Made by a program: the position numbers and the translations under genes. A stretch of DNA of 64,000 bases from Lewinellaceae bacterium (GTDB taxonomy: Bacteria > Bacteroidota > Bacteroidia > Chitinophagales > Saprospiraceae): contig JACJYI010000002.1 of assembly GCA_020636225.1 (NCBI GenBank), positions 906,843-970,842 on the forward strand. The letters run 5' to 3'. Below are positions 24,292 to 31,446 of this stretch, one piece after another. Within the stretch, counting starts at the first letter, position 1. Every line of letters begins with the position of its first letter. The notes beneath the pieces were generated by a model. That model was not told the origin of the DNA and did no database searches. It worked only from the letters and a program-made list of their open reading frames with translations.

Positions 24292-25398
24292 ATGCATTCA
24301 GGCTGGTCCAGACATGTATTGATGGCCCTGATGAACAAATTGCCCTACCTGGTCGATCTGTTTGTCCGTATTCCCGTTACTGAGGATCCTGCCGGGCAAC
24401 ACATCGTATTGACTTTTGAAGGTGGCCATCCCCTATTCATTCTCCCTTCACCCCTCCCCGCCCCTGATCAGCTGATCTGTCAGATCAGCCATCATTTGCA
24501 TCACCTCCTTCTTCAACATCCCTTTCTCGCTCAACCGGATCACCCGGACACGGCCTGGCATCTGGCCCTGGATGCTGTGGTGGATCAACTGACACCACCG
24601 GAATGGAAACGATTCCAATCAGCCAGCGACGACTCTACCGGACCAGCCCCGCAATCCTCCCTGTTCCAGACCTGGAGCTGGTTTGCCAGCCATCCTCACC
24701 TGGCAAATCGACATCAAATCGAGGCGATCGCAGAACACCGCCTTTGGAAACACCCGGTTGCCCCCCCCCAGGTTTCTGCATTTTCCAACGGACCGGGAGT
24801 CCAGGAGCTGCCCGATGAAGCACTCGGCCTGATAGACGATCAACGTCAGCTGATCAATGCCCTGCAGTGGCGTTCACGACTCACAACCAGGGCAGCTGGT
24901 TCAGCAATGACCCGACTCACCTGGACACATCACCGACGCTCACGCCGGTATGGCACTTTTCCCGGAATACGGATCAGCAGCCGGGGTGAATTGGTGATCA
25001 TCCTGGATACCAGCGGCAGTATGTCCTCCAGGGACATTCACGCTTTCTTCGAATTCCTGCCCCACATGTCCCGGATCTACGGGCGGATCATCATGGTCGA
25101 AGCCGACTACAAAGTCAGGGCCATTTACCCGTATCGCAGGCAGACTCCTCACGACCTGATCGGACGTGGCGATACGTTTTTTCAACCGGCCATTGATGCT
25201 GTGCTGACAACACGCAGGCCTGATGCGATCTGGTATGTGACCGACGGTCAATCCACCCCTCCTCACTATTCAGCCACCATCCCCCTGACCTGGCTGATCT
25301 GTGGCGATCATGCGGAACGGAGCCATCTGGATCAATTCCCCGGAAATTACCTGTTCATGAAGAACAAACCGGCAACTTCTGGCGTTATCACTTCATAA
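24292..25398 (+). CDS. VWA-like metallopeptidase-family protein (DUF2201-like)
   Basis: A 368-residue cytoplasmic protein. The C-terminal half holds a VWA-like domain with the metal-site motif LDTSGSMS (DxSxS), later WYVTDGQSTPP, and KVRAIYPYRR. The N-terminal half is helical with several His/Trp residues, as in the putative metallopeptidase domain of DUF2201 proteins, but I see no clear HExxH. Such proteins usually accompany a MoxR-type AAA+ ATPase; none is adjacent. Nine bases separate it from the PspC gene. Confidence 0.7.
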   Translation: MHSGWSRHVLMALMNKLPYLVDLFVRIPVTEDPAGQHIVLTFEGGHPLFILPSPLPAPDQLICQISHHLHHLLLQHPFLAQPDHPDTAWHLALDAVVDQLTPPEWKRFQSASDDSTGPAPQSSLFQTWSWFASHPHLANRHQIEAIAEHRLWKHPVAPPQVSAFSNGPGVQELPDEALGLIDDQRQLINALQWRSRLTTRAAGSAMTRLTWTHHRRSRRYGTFPGIRISSRGELVIILDTSGSMSSRDIHAFFEFLPHMSRIYGRIIMVEADYKVRAIYPYRRQTPHDLIGRGDTFFQPAIDAVLTTRRPDAIWYVTDGQSTPPHYSATIPLTWLICGDHAERSHLDQFPGNYLFMKNKPATSGVITS

Positions 25399-25407
25399 CC
25401 ATAATCT

Positions 25408-25626
25408 ATGTCCATGGAATTTCGCGATCTGATGGAACGGCAAGCCTTTGGTGTCTGCTCCTATGTCGGCGATAAAATTGGCATCGCAGCCAGCAGGGTG
25501 CGGATTTATTTCATCTACCTGTCCTTTGTCACCCTGGGCTCTTCCTTCCTACTGTACCTTTTTGCCTGGTTCTGGATGAATATCCGCCAGCAATTGCGCA
25601 AGGGCTCCCCTATTCAGTGGGACTGA
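25408..25626 (+). CDS. PspC-domain membrane protein
   Basis: A 72-residue protein consisting of a PspC domain: a soluble N-terminus (QAFGVCSYVGDKIGIAASRVRIYFIY) and one or two hydrophobic stretches (LSFVTLGSSFLLYLFAWFW). PspC proteins act in envelope-stress responses. It is probably cotranscribed with the VWA-like gene. Its stop abuts the convergent DUF4159 gene. Confidence 0.8.
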   Translation: MSMEFRDLMERQAFGVCSYVGDKIGIAASRVRIYFIYLSFVTLGSSFLLYLFAWFWMNIRQQLRKGSPIQWD

Positions 25627-26292
25627 TCACTGTGTAAAGGCATATCTCACCAGATTGGCCCCCATCTGCAGGGCATTTCGACGGGCCTCTGCCGTATCAT
25701 TATGTACATCCGGGTCTTCCCATCCATCACCCAGATCACATTCAAAAGAGTAGAAAATGACCAGCCGGCCTTCCCAGAAGATCCCGAATCCCTGTGGAGG
25801 ATGATCGTCATGCTTGTGAATCTTGGGCAACCCGTTCCTGAACGCAAAGGCCTGCTGATAAACCGGGTGATCGAAGGGAAGTTCGATCAATTGTTGATCA
25901 GGAAATAGTTTCTTCACGGCTACACGCACATAGGGGTCCATCCCGTAATTGTCATCAATATGCAGGAAGCCACCGCCGATCAGGTATTGGCGAAGATTAT
26001 CCGCCTCCTGGTCGGAGAACACCACATTGCCGTGGCCGGTCATATGCACAAAGGGGTAATTGAACAGGTCGGCGCTGCCCACATCCACGGTCGCATAATC
26101 GGGGTCCAGCTCTGTACCCAGCTCCCGATTGCAGAATGAACTCAGATTGGACAGGGCTGTTGGATTGGCATACCAGTCGCCCCCACCTCCATATTTCAAC
26201 AGGGCCAGCCTGAGTCCTTCCGGTGGAAGGCTGGCATATGCTGAGAGGGTAAGGATTATCAGACTAACAACGAATAAGAAGCGATTAACCAT
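25627..26292 (-). CDS. DUF4159 exported protein
   Basis: A 221-residue exported protein with signal peptide MVNRFLFVVSLIILTLSAYA. The domain is recognised by LALLKYGGGGDWYANPTAL, FVHMTGHGNVVFSDQEADNLR, GGGFLHIDDNYGMD and a glutamine-amidotransferase-like fold. DUF4159 proteins in Bacteroidota are often next to VWA/MoxR genes, matching the convergent VWA-like gene here. The ATG at 26292 overlaps the rsmE stop by 8 bases, so the two are one operon. Confidence 0.82.
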   Translation of the reverse strand: MVNRFLFVVSLIILTLSAYASLPPEGLRLALLKYGGGGDWYANPTALSNLSSFCNRELGTELDPDYATVDVGSADLFNYPFVHMTGHGNVVFSDQEADNLRQYLIGGGFLHIDDNYGMDPYVRVAVKKLFPDQQLIELPFDHPVYQQAFAFRNGLPKIHKHDDHPPQGFGIFWEGRLVIFYSFECDLGDGWEDPDVHNDTAEARRNALQMGANLVRYAFTQ

Positions 26293-26995
26293 GCAGGGTA
26301 TGAATTTGAATAGCCGCGACAACTCCGGCCGTCTCAGTTCGCAATCGGTTGGCACCCAATAGCACCGGGCGGAAACCTCCCGCTACAGCCAGCCGGACTT
26401 CTTCCGGAGAAAAATCTCCTTCCGGGCCGATAGCGATCAATGCCGAAGCACCAGGTGTATAAACGGAAGACAGGGTCGGCAAGTTGCCCCAATCGCAGGT
26501 AGGAAGCCAATTCGTCCTGGTATTGTGTTGCTCCTCTCCGATCAGCTCTTCCAGAGAGACATCCTCGGGGTCCAGTCGGGGCAGGCGGAACTGTCCGGAT
26601 TGCTTCATCGCTGCGATCAGCACCCGCTGCAGGCGATCATGCCGCCAACGGGTTCGTTCGGTGCGTTGGGTCCGCAACATGGAGATGCGATTGACGCCCA
26701 CTTCAGTGACCTTTTCGAGAAACCACTCCAGGCGGGCCGCCTGCTTGGGTGGCGCCAGGGCCAAATGGAGCTCGAATCCCCAGTCAGCCGGACCTTCCAC
26801 AGGTTCCAGGAGCCGAAGCAGGGTTTCCTTTTTGCCGGGTTGGGCGATCTCGGCCAGCCAGCCACTGCCCAGGCCATTGGTCACCAGGACCTGATCCCCA
26901 GTACCTTTCCGCAGCACCTGGATCAGGTGCAGGGATTCATCCGCATCCAGCCGGGCTGATGGGCCATCGATCTGTGTGGAGTAGGTCAGGGTCAT
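26285..26995 (-). CDS. rsmE: 16S rRNA (uracil-1498-N3)-methyltransferase
   Basis: A 236-residue SPOUT-fold methyltransferase that methylates U1498 of 16S rRNA. The N-terminal PUA-like part is followed by the trefoil-knot motifs AIGPEGDFSPEEV and LLGANRLRTETAGVVAAI, with LAPPKQAARLEWFLEKVTEVGV in between, all diagnostic. Usual length. Immediately precedes the DUF4159 gene. Confidence 0.94.
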   Translation of the reverse strand: MTLTYSTQIDGPSARLDADESLHLIQVLRKGTGDQVLVTNGLGSGWLAEIAQPGKKETLLRLLEPVEGPADWGFELHLALAPPKQAARLEWFLEKVTEVGVNRISMLRTQRTERTRWRHDRLQRVLIAAMKQSGQFRLPRLDPEDVSLEELIGEEQHNTRTNWLPTCDWGNLPTLSSVYTPGASALIAIGPEGDFSPEEVRLAVAGGFRPVLLGANRLRTETAGVVAAIQIHTLHG

Positions 26996-27080
26996 CTGGG
27001 CACAAAGTACGGGGTTCAGAAAACATTCCAGAGATCAGAACGGTTGAACGTGCATTCCCTCATGGAATGTCGGGATTGTC

Positions 27081-27088
27081 TACCTTTG
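27081..27088 (+). promoter_or_regulatory. Bacteroidota-type -7 element before rseP
   Basis: TACCTTTG, an exact TAnnTTTG match, 48 bases before the rseP ATG. No TTTG -33 box is at normal spacing. Confidence 0.5.
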
Positions 27089-27135
27089 CCGCCTGTCCTG
27101 TTTCGGGACGAAAAAACCTTTCCGAGGAAGTCGAT

Positions 27136-28473
27136 ATGGAAATAGCCATCAAGATCCTGCAACTGATCACCAGCCTGTCCCTGCTCATCGTCTTGCACGA
27201 ACTCGGACATTTCCTGCCTGCCCGATGGTTTCGCACCCGGGTTGAGAAGTTCTACCTGTTCTTCGACCCATATTTCTCCCTTATCAAAAAGAAGATCGGC
27301 GAAACGGAATATGGCATTGGCTGGATCCCCTTGGGCGGATATGTGAAGATATCCGGAATGATCGATGAAAGCATGGACAAGGAGCAGATGGCCGGTCCGC
27401 CTCAACCCTGGGAGTTTCGCTCCAAGCCAGCCTGGCAGCGCCTGATCATCATGCTCGGCGGGGTGACCGTCAACTTCATCCTGGGCTTCTTCATTTTTGG
27501 CATGATGCTGTTCGCATGGGGGCGGGAGTATCTCCCGGCGGAGAACGTGAAATACGGCATTGCAGTCGACTCCCTGGGTAGATCCCTGGGCCTGGAAGAT
27601 GGTGACCGGATCCTGAAGATCGGCGACCTGCCATTCAACGAGTTCTCTGACCGAACGGTTGTCAAGGAGATCCTGATCCACAATGCGCCCAGCATCACGG
27701 TGGAACGCGAGGGTCGTGAAGTCAGCCTGGCTGTACCGGAAGGCTCTGCGGCCCAGCTGGCCAGCAGCAGCAACAAGGGCAAGGCCTTGTTTTCTGTACG
27801 CATTCCTTTCATTGCCGACACAGTGGTGGTTGGCTCCCCTGCTGCTGAAGGTGGCATGCTTGCCGATGACCAGATCATTTCTGTCGATGGCATACCGACA
27901 CCTTTCTATCACAATTTCAAGCAGGTGATCGCGGATAAGGCCGACCAGGATGTACAGATCGGTGTGTTGCGTGGCATGGACACCGTCCTGTTGGACATTC
28001 GTACCAATGCGCAGGCCATGATCGGGGTGGGACCCTATTACTACGATCATTTCTTCCAGTTTGAAACCCAGGAGTACTCGCTGTTTCAGGCCCTGCCTGC
28101 CGGTGTCGTGAAAGGCTGGGATTTTCTGGCCTCTCAGATCAAGGCTTTTGGCCAGATGTTCCGTGGCAAGATCAACGCATCGGACAGCTTGGGTGGATTC
28201 ATTACCATCTACGACATGTTCCCGGCGGTATGGGACTGGCATGACTTCTGGAACATGACCGCCATCCTGTCCCTCATTCTCGCCTTTATGAACCTGTTAC
28301 CTATCCCGGCGCTGGATGGCGGACATGTCATTTTCCTGCTCTGGGAGGTGGTGACGAGGCGCAAGGTGAGCGACAAGGTGATGGAATATGCGACACTGGC
28401 CGGCTTCATTCTGGTCATAGGCCTTGTCCTCTATGCCAATGGCCTGGACCTCTTCCGGCTGTTCAACAAATAG
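27136..28473 (+). CDS. rseP: RseP/site-2 protease (M50 intramembrane zinc metalloprotease)
   Basis: A 445-residue inner-membrane protease that cleaves membrane-bound regulators within the bilayer. HELGH in the first membrane segment (residues ~22-26) supplies the zinc ligands and catalytic Glu; NLLPIPALDGG near the C-terminus supplies the third ligand. PDZ-like domains lie between (SLGLEDGDRILKI and SPAAEGGMLADDQIISVDG). The start was chosen at MEIAIKILQ because GAGGAAG precedes it and it aligns with the family; upstream in-frame sequence is not coding. Five bases from hscB. Confidence 0.95.
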   Translation: MEIAIKILQLITSLSLLIVLHELGHFLPARWFRTRVEKFYLFFDPYFSLIKKKIGETEYGIGWIPLGGYVKISGMIDESMDKEQMAGPPQPWEFRSKPAWQRLIIMLGGVTVNFILGFFIFGMMLFAWGREYLPAENVKYGIAVDSLGRSLGLEDGDRILKIGDLPFNEFSDRTVVKEILIHNAPSITVEREGREVSLAVPEGSAAQLASSSNKGKALFSVRIPFIADTVVVGSPAAEGGMLADDQIISVDGIPTPFYHNFKQVIADKADQDVQIGVLRGMDTVLLDIRTNAQAMIGVGPYYYDHFFQFETQEYSLFQALPAGVVKGWDFLASQIKAFGQMFRGKINASDSLGGFITIYDMFPAVWDWHDFWNMTAILSLILAFMNLLPIPALDGGHVIFLLWEVVTRRKVSDKVMEYATLAGFILVIGLVLYANGLDLFRLFNK

Positions 28474-28478
28474 CCTGG

Positions 28479-28994
28479 ATGGATTACTTTGCCTTCTACG
28501 AACTGCCCAGGCAATTCTTTCCTGACCAGGAGAAAGTCAGGAAAGCCTTCCTGGTCAAGAGCAGGCAGTTGCATCCGGATTACTTTTCATTTTCACTGTC
28601 CGGAGAAAAACAGAAGGCGGAGGAATTGGCCGGGATCAACAACCAGGCCTATCAGACCTTACGGGATGATGACAAGCGCCTGGCCCATCTGCTGGACCTG
28701 GAGGACAAGTTGCCGGAGGAAGGACAGGCACAACTGCCTCAGGAGTTCCTGATGGAGATGATGGATTTCAATGAAGCCCTGATGGACCTGGAGTTTGAGC
28801 CGGATCCCGACAAGATCGCCGGGCTGGATGATGCGCTGGATCAATTAGCCGGGGAGCTAAAAGCTGAGGTTCTGCCTGTTATGGAGGGATTTGACCGCAA
28901 TGAGCCGGTTGACCTTCAGCCGGTTGTGGACTATTATCTGAAGAAGAGATATGTCCACCGCCTGAAAGCCAACCTGGCCAAACTGGGCTCCTGA
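28479..28994 (+). CDS. hscB: Fe-S cluster co-chaperone HscB
   Basis: A 171-residue J-domain co-chaperone that hands IscU to the HscA Hsp70 during Fe-S assembly. MDYFAFYELPRQFFPD opens the J-domain, with the HPD loop (LHPDYFSFS) and NNQAYQTLRDDDKRLAHLLDL typical of HscB rather than DnaJ. The C-terminal three-helix part is acidic. Probably cotranscribed with rseP; no hscA or isc genes are nearby. Confidence 0.9.
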   Translation: MDYFAFYELPRQFFPDQEKVRKAFLVKSRQLHPDYFSFSLSGEKQKAEELAGINNQAYQTLRDDDKRLAHLLDLEDKLPEEGQAQLPQEFLMEMMDFNEALMDLEFEPDPDKIAGLDDALDQLAGELKAEVLPVMEGFDRNEPVDLQPVVDYYLKKRYVHRLKANLAKLGS

Positions 28995-29012
28995 ACTTTT
29001 CCTCATCAAGCC

Positions 29013-29043
29013 CTTGTCTTCTCCACTTTTTTTGTCAACTTTG
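29013..29043 (+). promoter_or_regulatory. Possible promoter of the tRNA-Leu unit
   Basis: CTTG, a 19-base spacer and CAACTTTG at 29036-29043, each one mismatch from the Bacteroidota boxes. Confidence 0.3.
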
Positions 29044-29141
29044 CGTGCTGTTTGCAGCATTCCCACCTCAGGTCCCAGATGGACCATTTGCTGAAGTGGC
29101 CTCCTTCGTTCCTTCTGCCAGTCGGAACTACGGCGGCCAGG

Positions 29142-29257
29142 GCGGAACTGGTAGAACTGCTTACGGCAGTCAGGCGCGCTGGACTCAAAACCTGCCCGCC
29201 GTAGGAGGGTCCAGTGTTGGTCCCGCTCTAGAGCGGGATGCGGGTTCGAGTCCCGCC
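29142..29257 (+). pseudogene. Broken tRNA-Leu, repeat copy 1
   Basis: Contains the tRNA-Leu D-arm, anticodon arm and T-arm sequences of the intact gene at 29462, interrupted by two 19-base insertions (after GTAGA, and after the CTCAAAA anticodon loop). The variable arm is replaced by the 18-bp palindrome TCCCGCTCTAGAGCGGGA (29221-29238). The acceptor stem cannot pair. Not expected to function. Confidence 0.8.
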
Positions 29258-29315
29258 TAAGACGACTCGAACCACTTTTACGCAATTGACAATGGTCAGT
29301 TGCTTTGCACTTCAT

Positions 29316-29410
29316 GCCGAAGTGGCGGAACTGGTAGACGCGCTGGACTCAAAATCCAGTGTTAGTCCCGCTCTAGAGCGGGATGCGGGTTCGAGTCCCG
29401 CCTTAAAACG
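29316..29410 (+). pseudogene. Broken tRNA-Leu, repeat copy 2
   Basis: Identical to the intact tRNA-Leu through the anticodon arm, but the variable arm is replaced by the same 18-bp palindrome (29366-29383) and the 3' acceptor strand (CCTTAAAACG) no longer pairs with GCCGAAG. It begins exactly 146 bases before the intact copy. Confidence 0.8.
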
Positions 29411-29461
29411 ACTCGAATCACTTTTACGCAATTGACAATGGTCAGTTGCTTTGCACTTCAT

Positions 29462-29545
29462 GCCGAAGTGGCGGAACTGGTAGACGCGCTGGACTCAAAA
29501 TCCAGTGTTAGCAATAACGTGCGGGTTCGAGTCCCGCCTTCGGCA
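29462..29545 (+). tRNA. tRNA-Leu(CAA)
   Basis: A complete 84-base tRNA including the discriminator A. The acceptor GCCGAAG pairs with CTTCGGC, the anticodon loop CTCAAAA has CAA at 29496-29498, the long variable arm is TGTTAGCAATAACGT, and the T-arm contains GGGTTCGAGTCCC. It reads UUG leucine codons. CCA is not encoded. It is the third and only intact member of the tandem array. Confidence 0.95.
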
Positions 29546-29568
29546 CACTTAATAGTTTAAATATCCTC

Positions 29569-29768
29569 AAATAGGCGGGACGAGAAGTTTACCCCGCCGT
29601 AGGGCCATTGACCGAGGAACGAGGACAATATGGCCCTAGAGCGGGAAGTCCCGCCTTAGGCACTCTTTATTTTTTTCCTTCTAATACAAAGGCGGGACGA
29701 GAAGTCTACCCTCGAGTACTCACGCTTGGGGCCTTCCGATTTCCGATTTCCGCCTTCCGATTTCCGCC
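29569..29768. repeat. tRNA-derived and short repeats after tRNA-Leu
   Basis: AGGCGGGACGAGAAGT occurs at about 29571 and 29690 and resembles an inverted T-arm of the tRNA. CTAGAGCGGGA followed by AGTCCCGCCTTAGGCACTC near 29636-29662 resembles the palindrome and 3' end of the tRNA. Near 29740 comes a short TTCCGATTTCCGCC repeat. No gene is seen. Confidence 0.6.
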
Positions 29769-29769
29769 T

Positions 29770-30243
29770 TTACCCAAACTCCCCGTCCCGGATGAATTGT
29801 TCGATCACTCCGGTGCGATAGGTAAAGATGCCCTCCACCTTGCGTTCGACGATGAGTGTATTGGCGATGGTGCCGAGTGGACCGAACGGGATCGCATAGT
29901 GCAGGAGATCGGTCATCAGGACGCCCCCTTTGACGGGCTCGAACCAGTGCTCATGATGCCACATGGCATAAGGCCCGATGCGTTGTTCATCAATAAAATG
30001 GACACCTGGCCGGATATGGGTGATCTCGGTGGCCCAGGTCATATCCAGTCCAAGTAGTGGGGAGACCTTATAGACGATCATCATCCCCTCGTACATCTCC
30101 TTGCCGGCGATATCACTCTGGATGCGGAAGTTCATCTCTGCGGGCGTGATCCGCTGCAGATTCTCGGGTCGTGAAAAGAATGCCCAGATCTGCTCCGGAT
30201 CACCGGGGATCTCCTGTTTCCATGCTTTGCGATACACCTTCAT
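29770..30243 (-). CDS. SRPBCC (START/polyketide-cyclase-like) family protein
   Basis: A 157-residue cytoplasmic protein with the SRPBCC helix-grip fold: WKQEIPGDPEQIWAFFSRPENLQRITP at the N-terminus, a long beta sheet with Trp/His-rich strands (YAMWHHEHWFEPVKGGVLMTD), and a C-terminal helix (IVERKVEGIFTYRTGVIEQF). Such proteins bind hydrophobic ligands; many of this type are annotated as cell-division-inhibitor-like or ligand-binding. Ligand unknown. Divergent from the TonB-like gene. Confidence 0.82.
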   Translation of the reverse strand: MKVYRKAWKQEIPGDPEQIWAFFSRPENLQRITPAEMNFRIQSDIAGKEMYEGMMIVYKVSPLLGLDMTWATEITHIRPGVHFIDEQRIGPYAMWHHEHWFEPVKGGVLMTDLLHYAIPFGPLGTIANTLIVERKVEGIFTYRTGVIEQFIRDGEFG

Positions 30244-30363
30244 AGGACTTTGTTAACGTGTGTGGGATGAGCTTTAAAACCACCGTAACACAGTCAGGGG
30301 GCCTGAGGTTGTTCCATTCATACAGGAAAACACCATTCCTTCTCTTCACAACCAAAAGACAAG

Positions 30364-31173
30364 ATGATGAAACAGGCACAAGCAGAGAACAAAGACAAGC
30401 GCCGGAGCCGACTGATCGCTTTTTTCCTTCACAGTGCGATCCTGATCCTCGCTGTGATCCCCTTCATGTCGCACAAGGTCCAGGACGACAATCTCCTGGA
30501 GGATGCGGTGCAGATCATGCTCTTCGACTTCTCTCAGAAGGAAGGCGTTTCTGCCAATGCCAGTCCGGAACCTGAAGCTGAAACCGTGACCAAAGCTCCT
30601 GCCCCATCCGAGGCAGAACAATTCGAGGTCGAACCCCTCCCACTTCCTGACGTGGTGATGAGCGAAATGCCTGAACCAGTGGTTTTGCCAGAAGCCAGCA
30701 TGCCCGAGATCGATGAAACCGAGCCTGCTGAAAGCACGGTTGTGGATGCTGAAGAAGCGGCCAAACCTTCGAATCCCCGCACCGATGCCCCCGATCGTGC
30801 CAACAGTGGTGGCAACCAACAGGGCCAGAGCACTTCAGCTGGTGAGACCAACGCCAGCGAAGGCGAAGGCAAAGGAAGCAAGTACGATGGCCTGGACCTG
30901 AGCGGGAATGGCGTTCTCACCCGCAGGGTGATCTACCGGGCCAGCCTGGAGAACATCATCCGCCAGAACGGCACCTTTGTGGTCAACATCTGTGTCAACC
31001 GCAGTGGCAACGTGATCGCCGCCAAGTACAACCCGGATGGTTCGACCATTACCGAGCCCAACCTGGTCCGAAAGGCCATGGATGCCGCGACCAAATACAA
31101 ATTTGAGCGCGATGCATCAGCTCCACCACAACAGTGTGGCCGCATGACTTTCGTGATCACCGGGATCAAGTAA
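30364..31173 (+). CDS. TonB-like energy-transducer family protein
   Basis: A 269-residue inner-membrane-anchored periplasmic protein. A basic N-terminus precedes a membrane segment (residues ~17-35, IAFFLHSAILILAVIPFM). A long Pro/Glu/Ala-rich spanning region follows (to ~165), then a TonB-C-like domain (NGTFVVNICVNRSGNVIAAKY...MTFVITGIK) with a Cys pair. No exbB/exbD is nearby. ATG at 30367 is an equal alternative. A strong terminator follows. Confidence 0.75.
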   Translation: MMKQAQAENKDKRRSRLIAFFLHSAILILAVIPFMSHKVQDDNLLEDAVQIMLFDFSQKEGVSANASPEPEAETVTKAPAPSEAEQFEVEPLPLPDVVMSEMPEPVVLPEASMPEIDETEPAESTVVDAEEAAKPSNPRTDAPDRANSGGNQQGQSTSAGETNASEGEGKGSKYDGLDLSGNGVLTRRVIYRASLENIIRQNGTFVVNICVNRSGNVIAAKYNPDGSTITEPNLVRKAMDAATKYKFERDASAPPQQCGRMTFVITGIK

Positions 31174-31201
31174 CATCTTTATCAAGTCCATAGGTTAGGT
31201 G

Positions 31202-31232
31202 AGCCCCTTTCGCGCAAGCGGGAGGGGCTTTC
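31202..31232 (+). terminator. Terminator after the TonB-like gene
   Basis: A 12-bp stem with two G-U pairs (AGCCCCTTTCGC / GCGGGAGGGGCT) closed by a GCAA tetraloop, then TT. It lies 29 bases after the stop. Confidence 0.75.
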
Positions 31233-31446
31233 ATATTTCAAGAAAAGAATTGAATGTGAGTTTTATTACCAGACCAGTTTATTCTAAACTCTCGAGTCAC
31301 AACAGATTTCGGTTTAGCTCTGATGTAACCACCTCGAACCCAAATGCTATAACTTCAATTATTTCTGTATATTATATATTATTTTATATGGCATGAACTT
31401 TGACTGATTAAGCTTGGATTCTCCACAGGATTAAAATATTCATGTC

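Noticed and set aside
29142..29410. Two extra tRNA-Leu genes
   Set aside because: Acceptor stems cannot pair, the variable arm is replaced by a palindrome, and copy 1 has insertions beside the anticodon loop.
29608..30057. Plus-strand frame over the SRPBCC gene
   Set aside because: Antisense to a protein with a clear SRPBCC pattern and starts inside tRNA-derived repeats.
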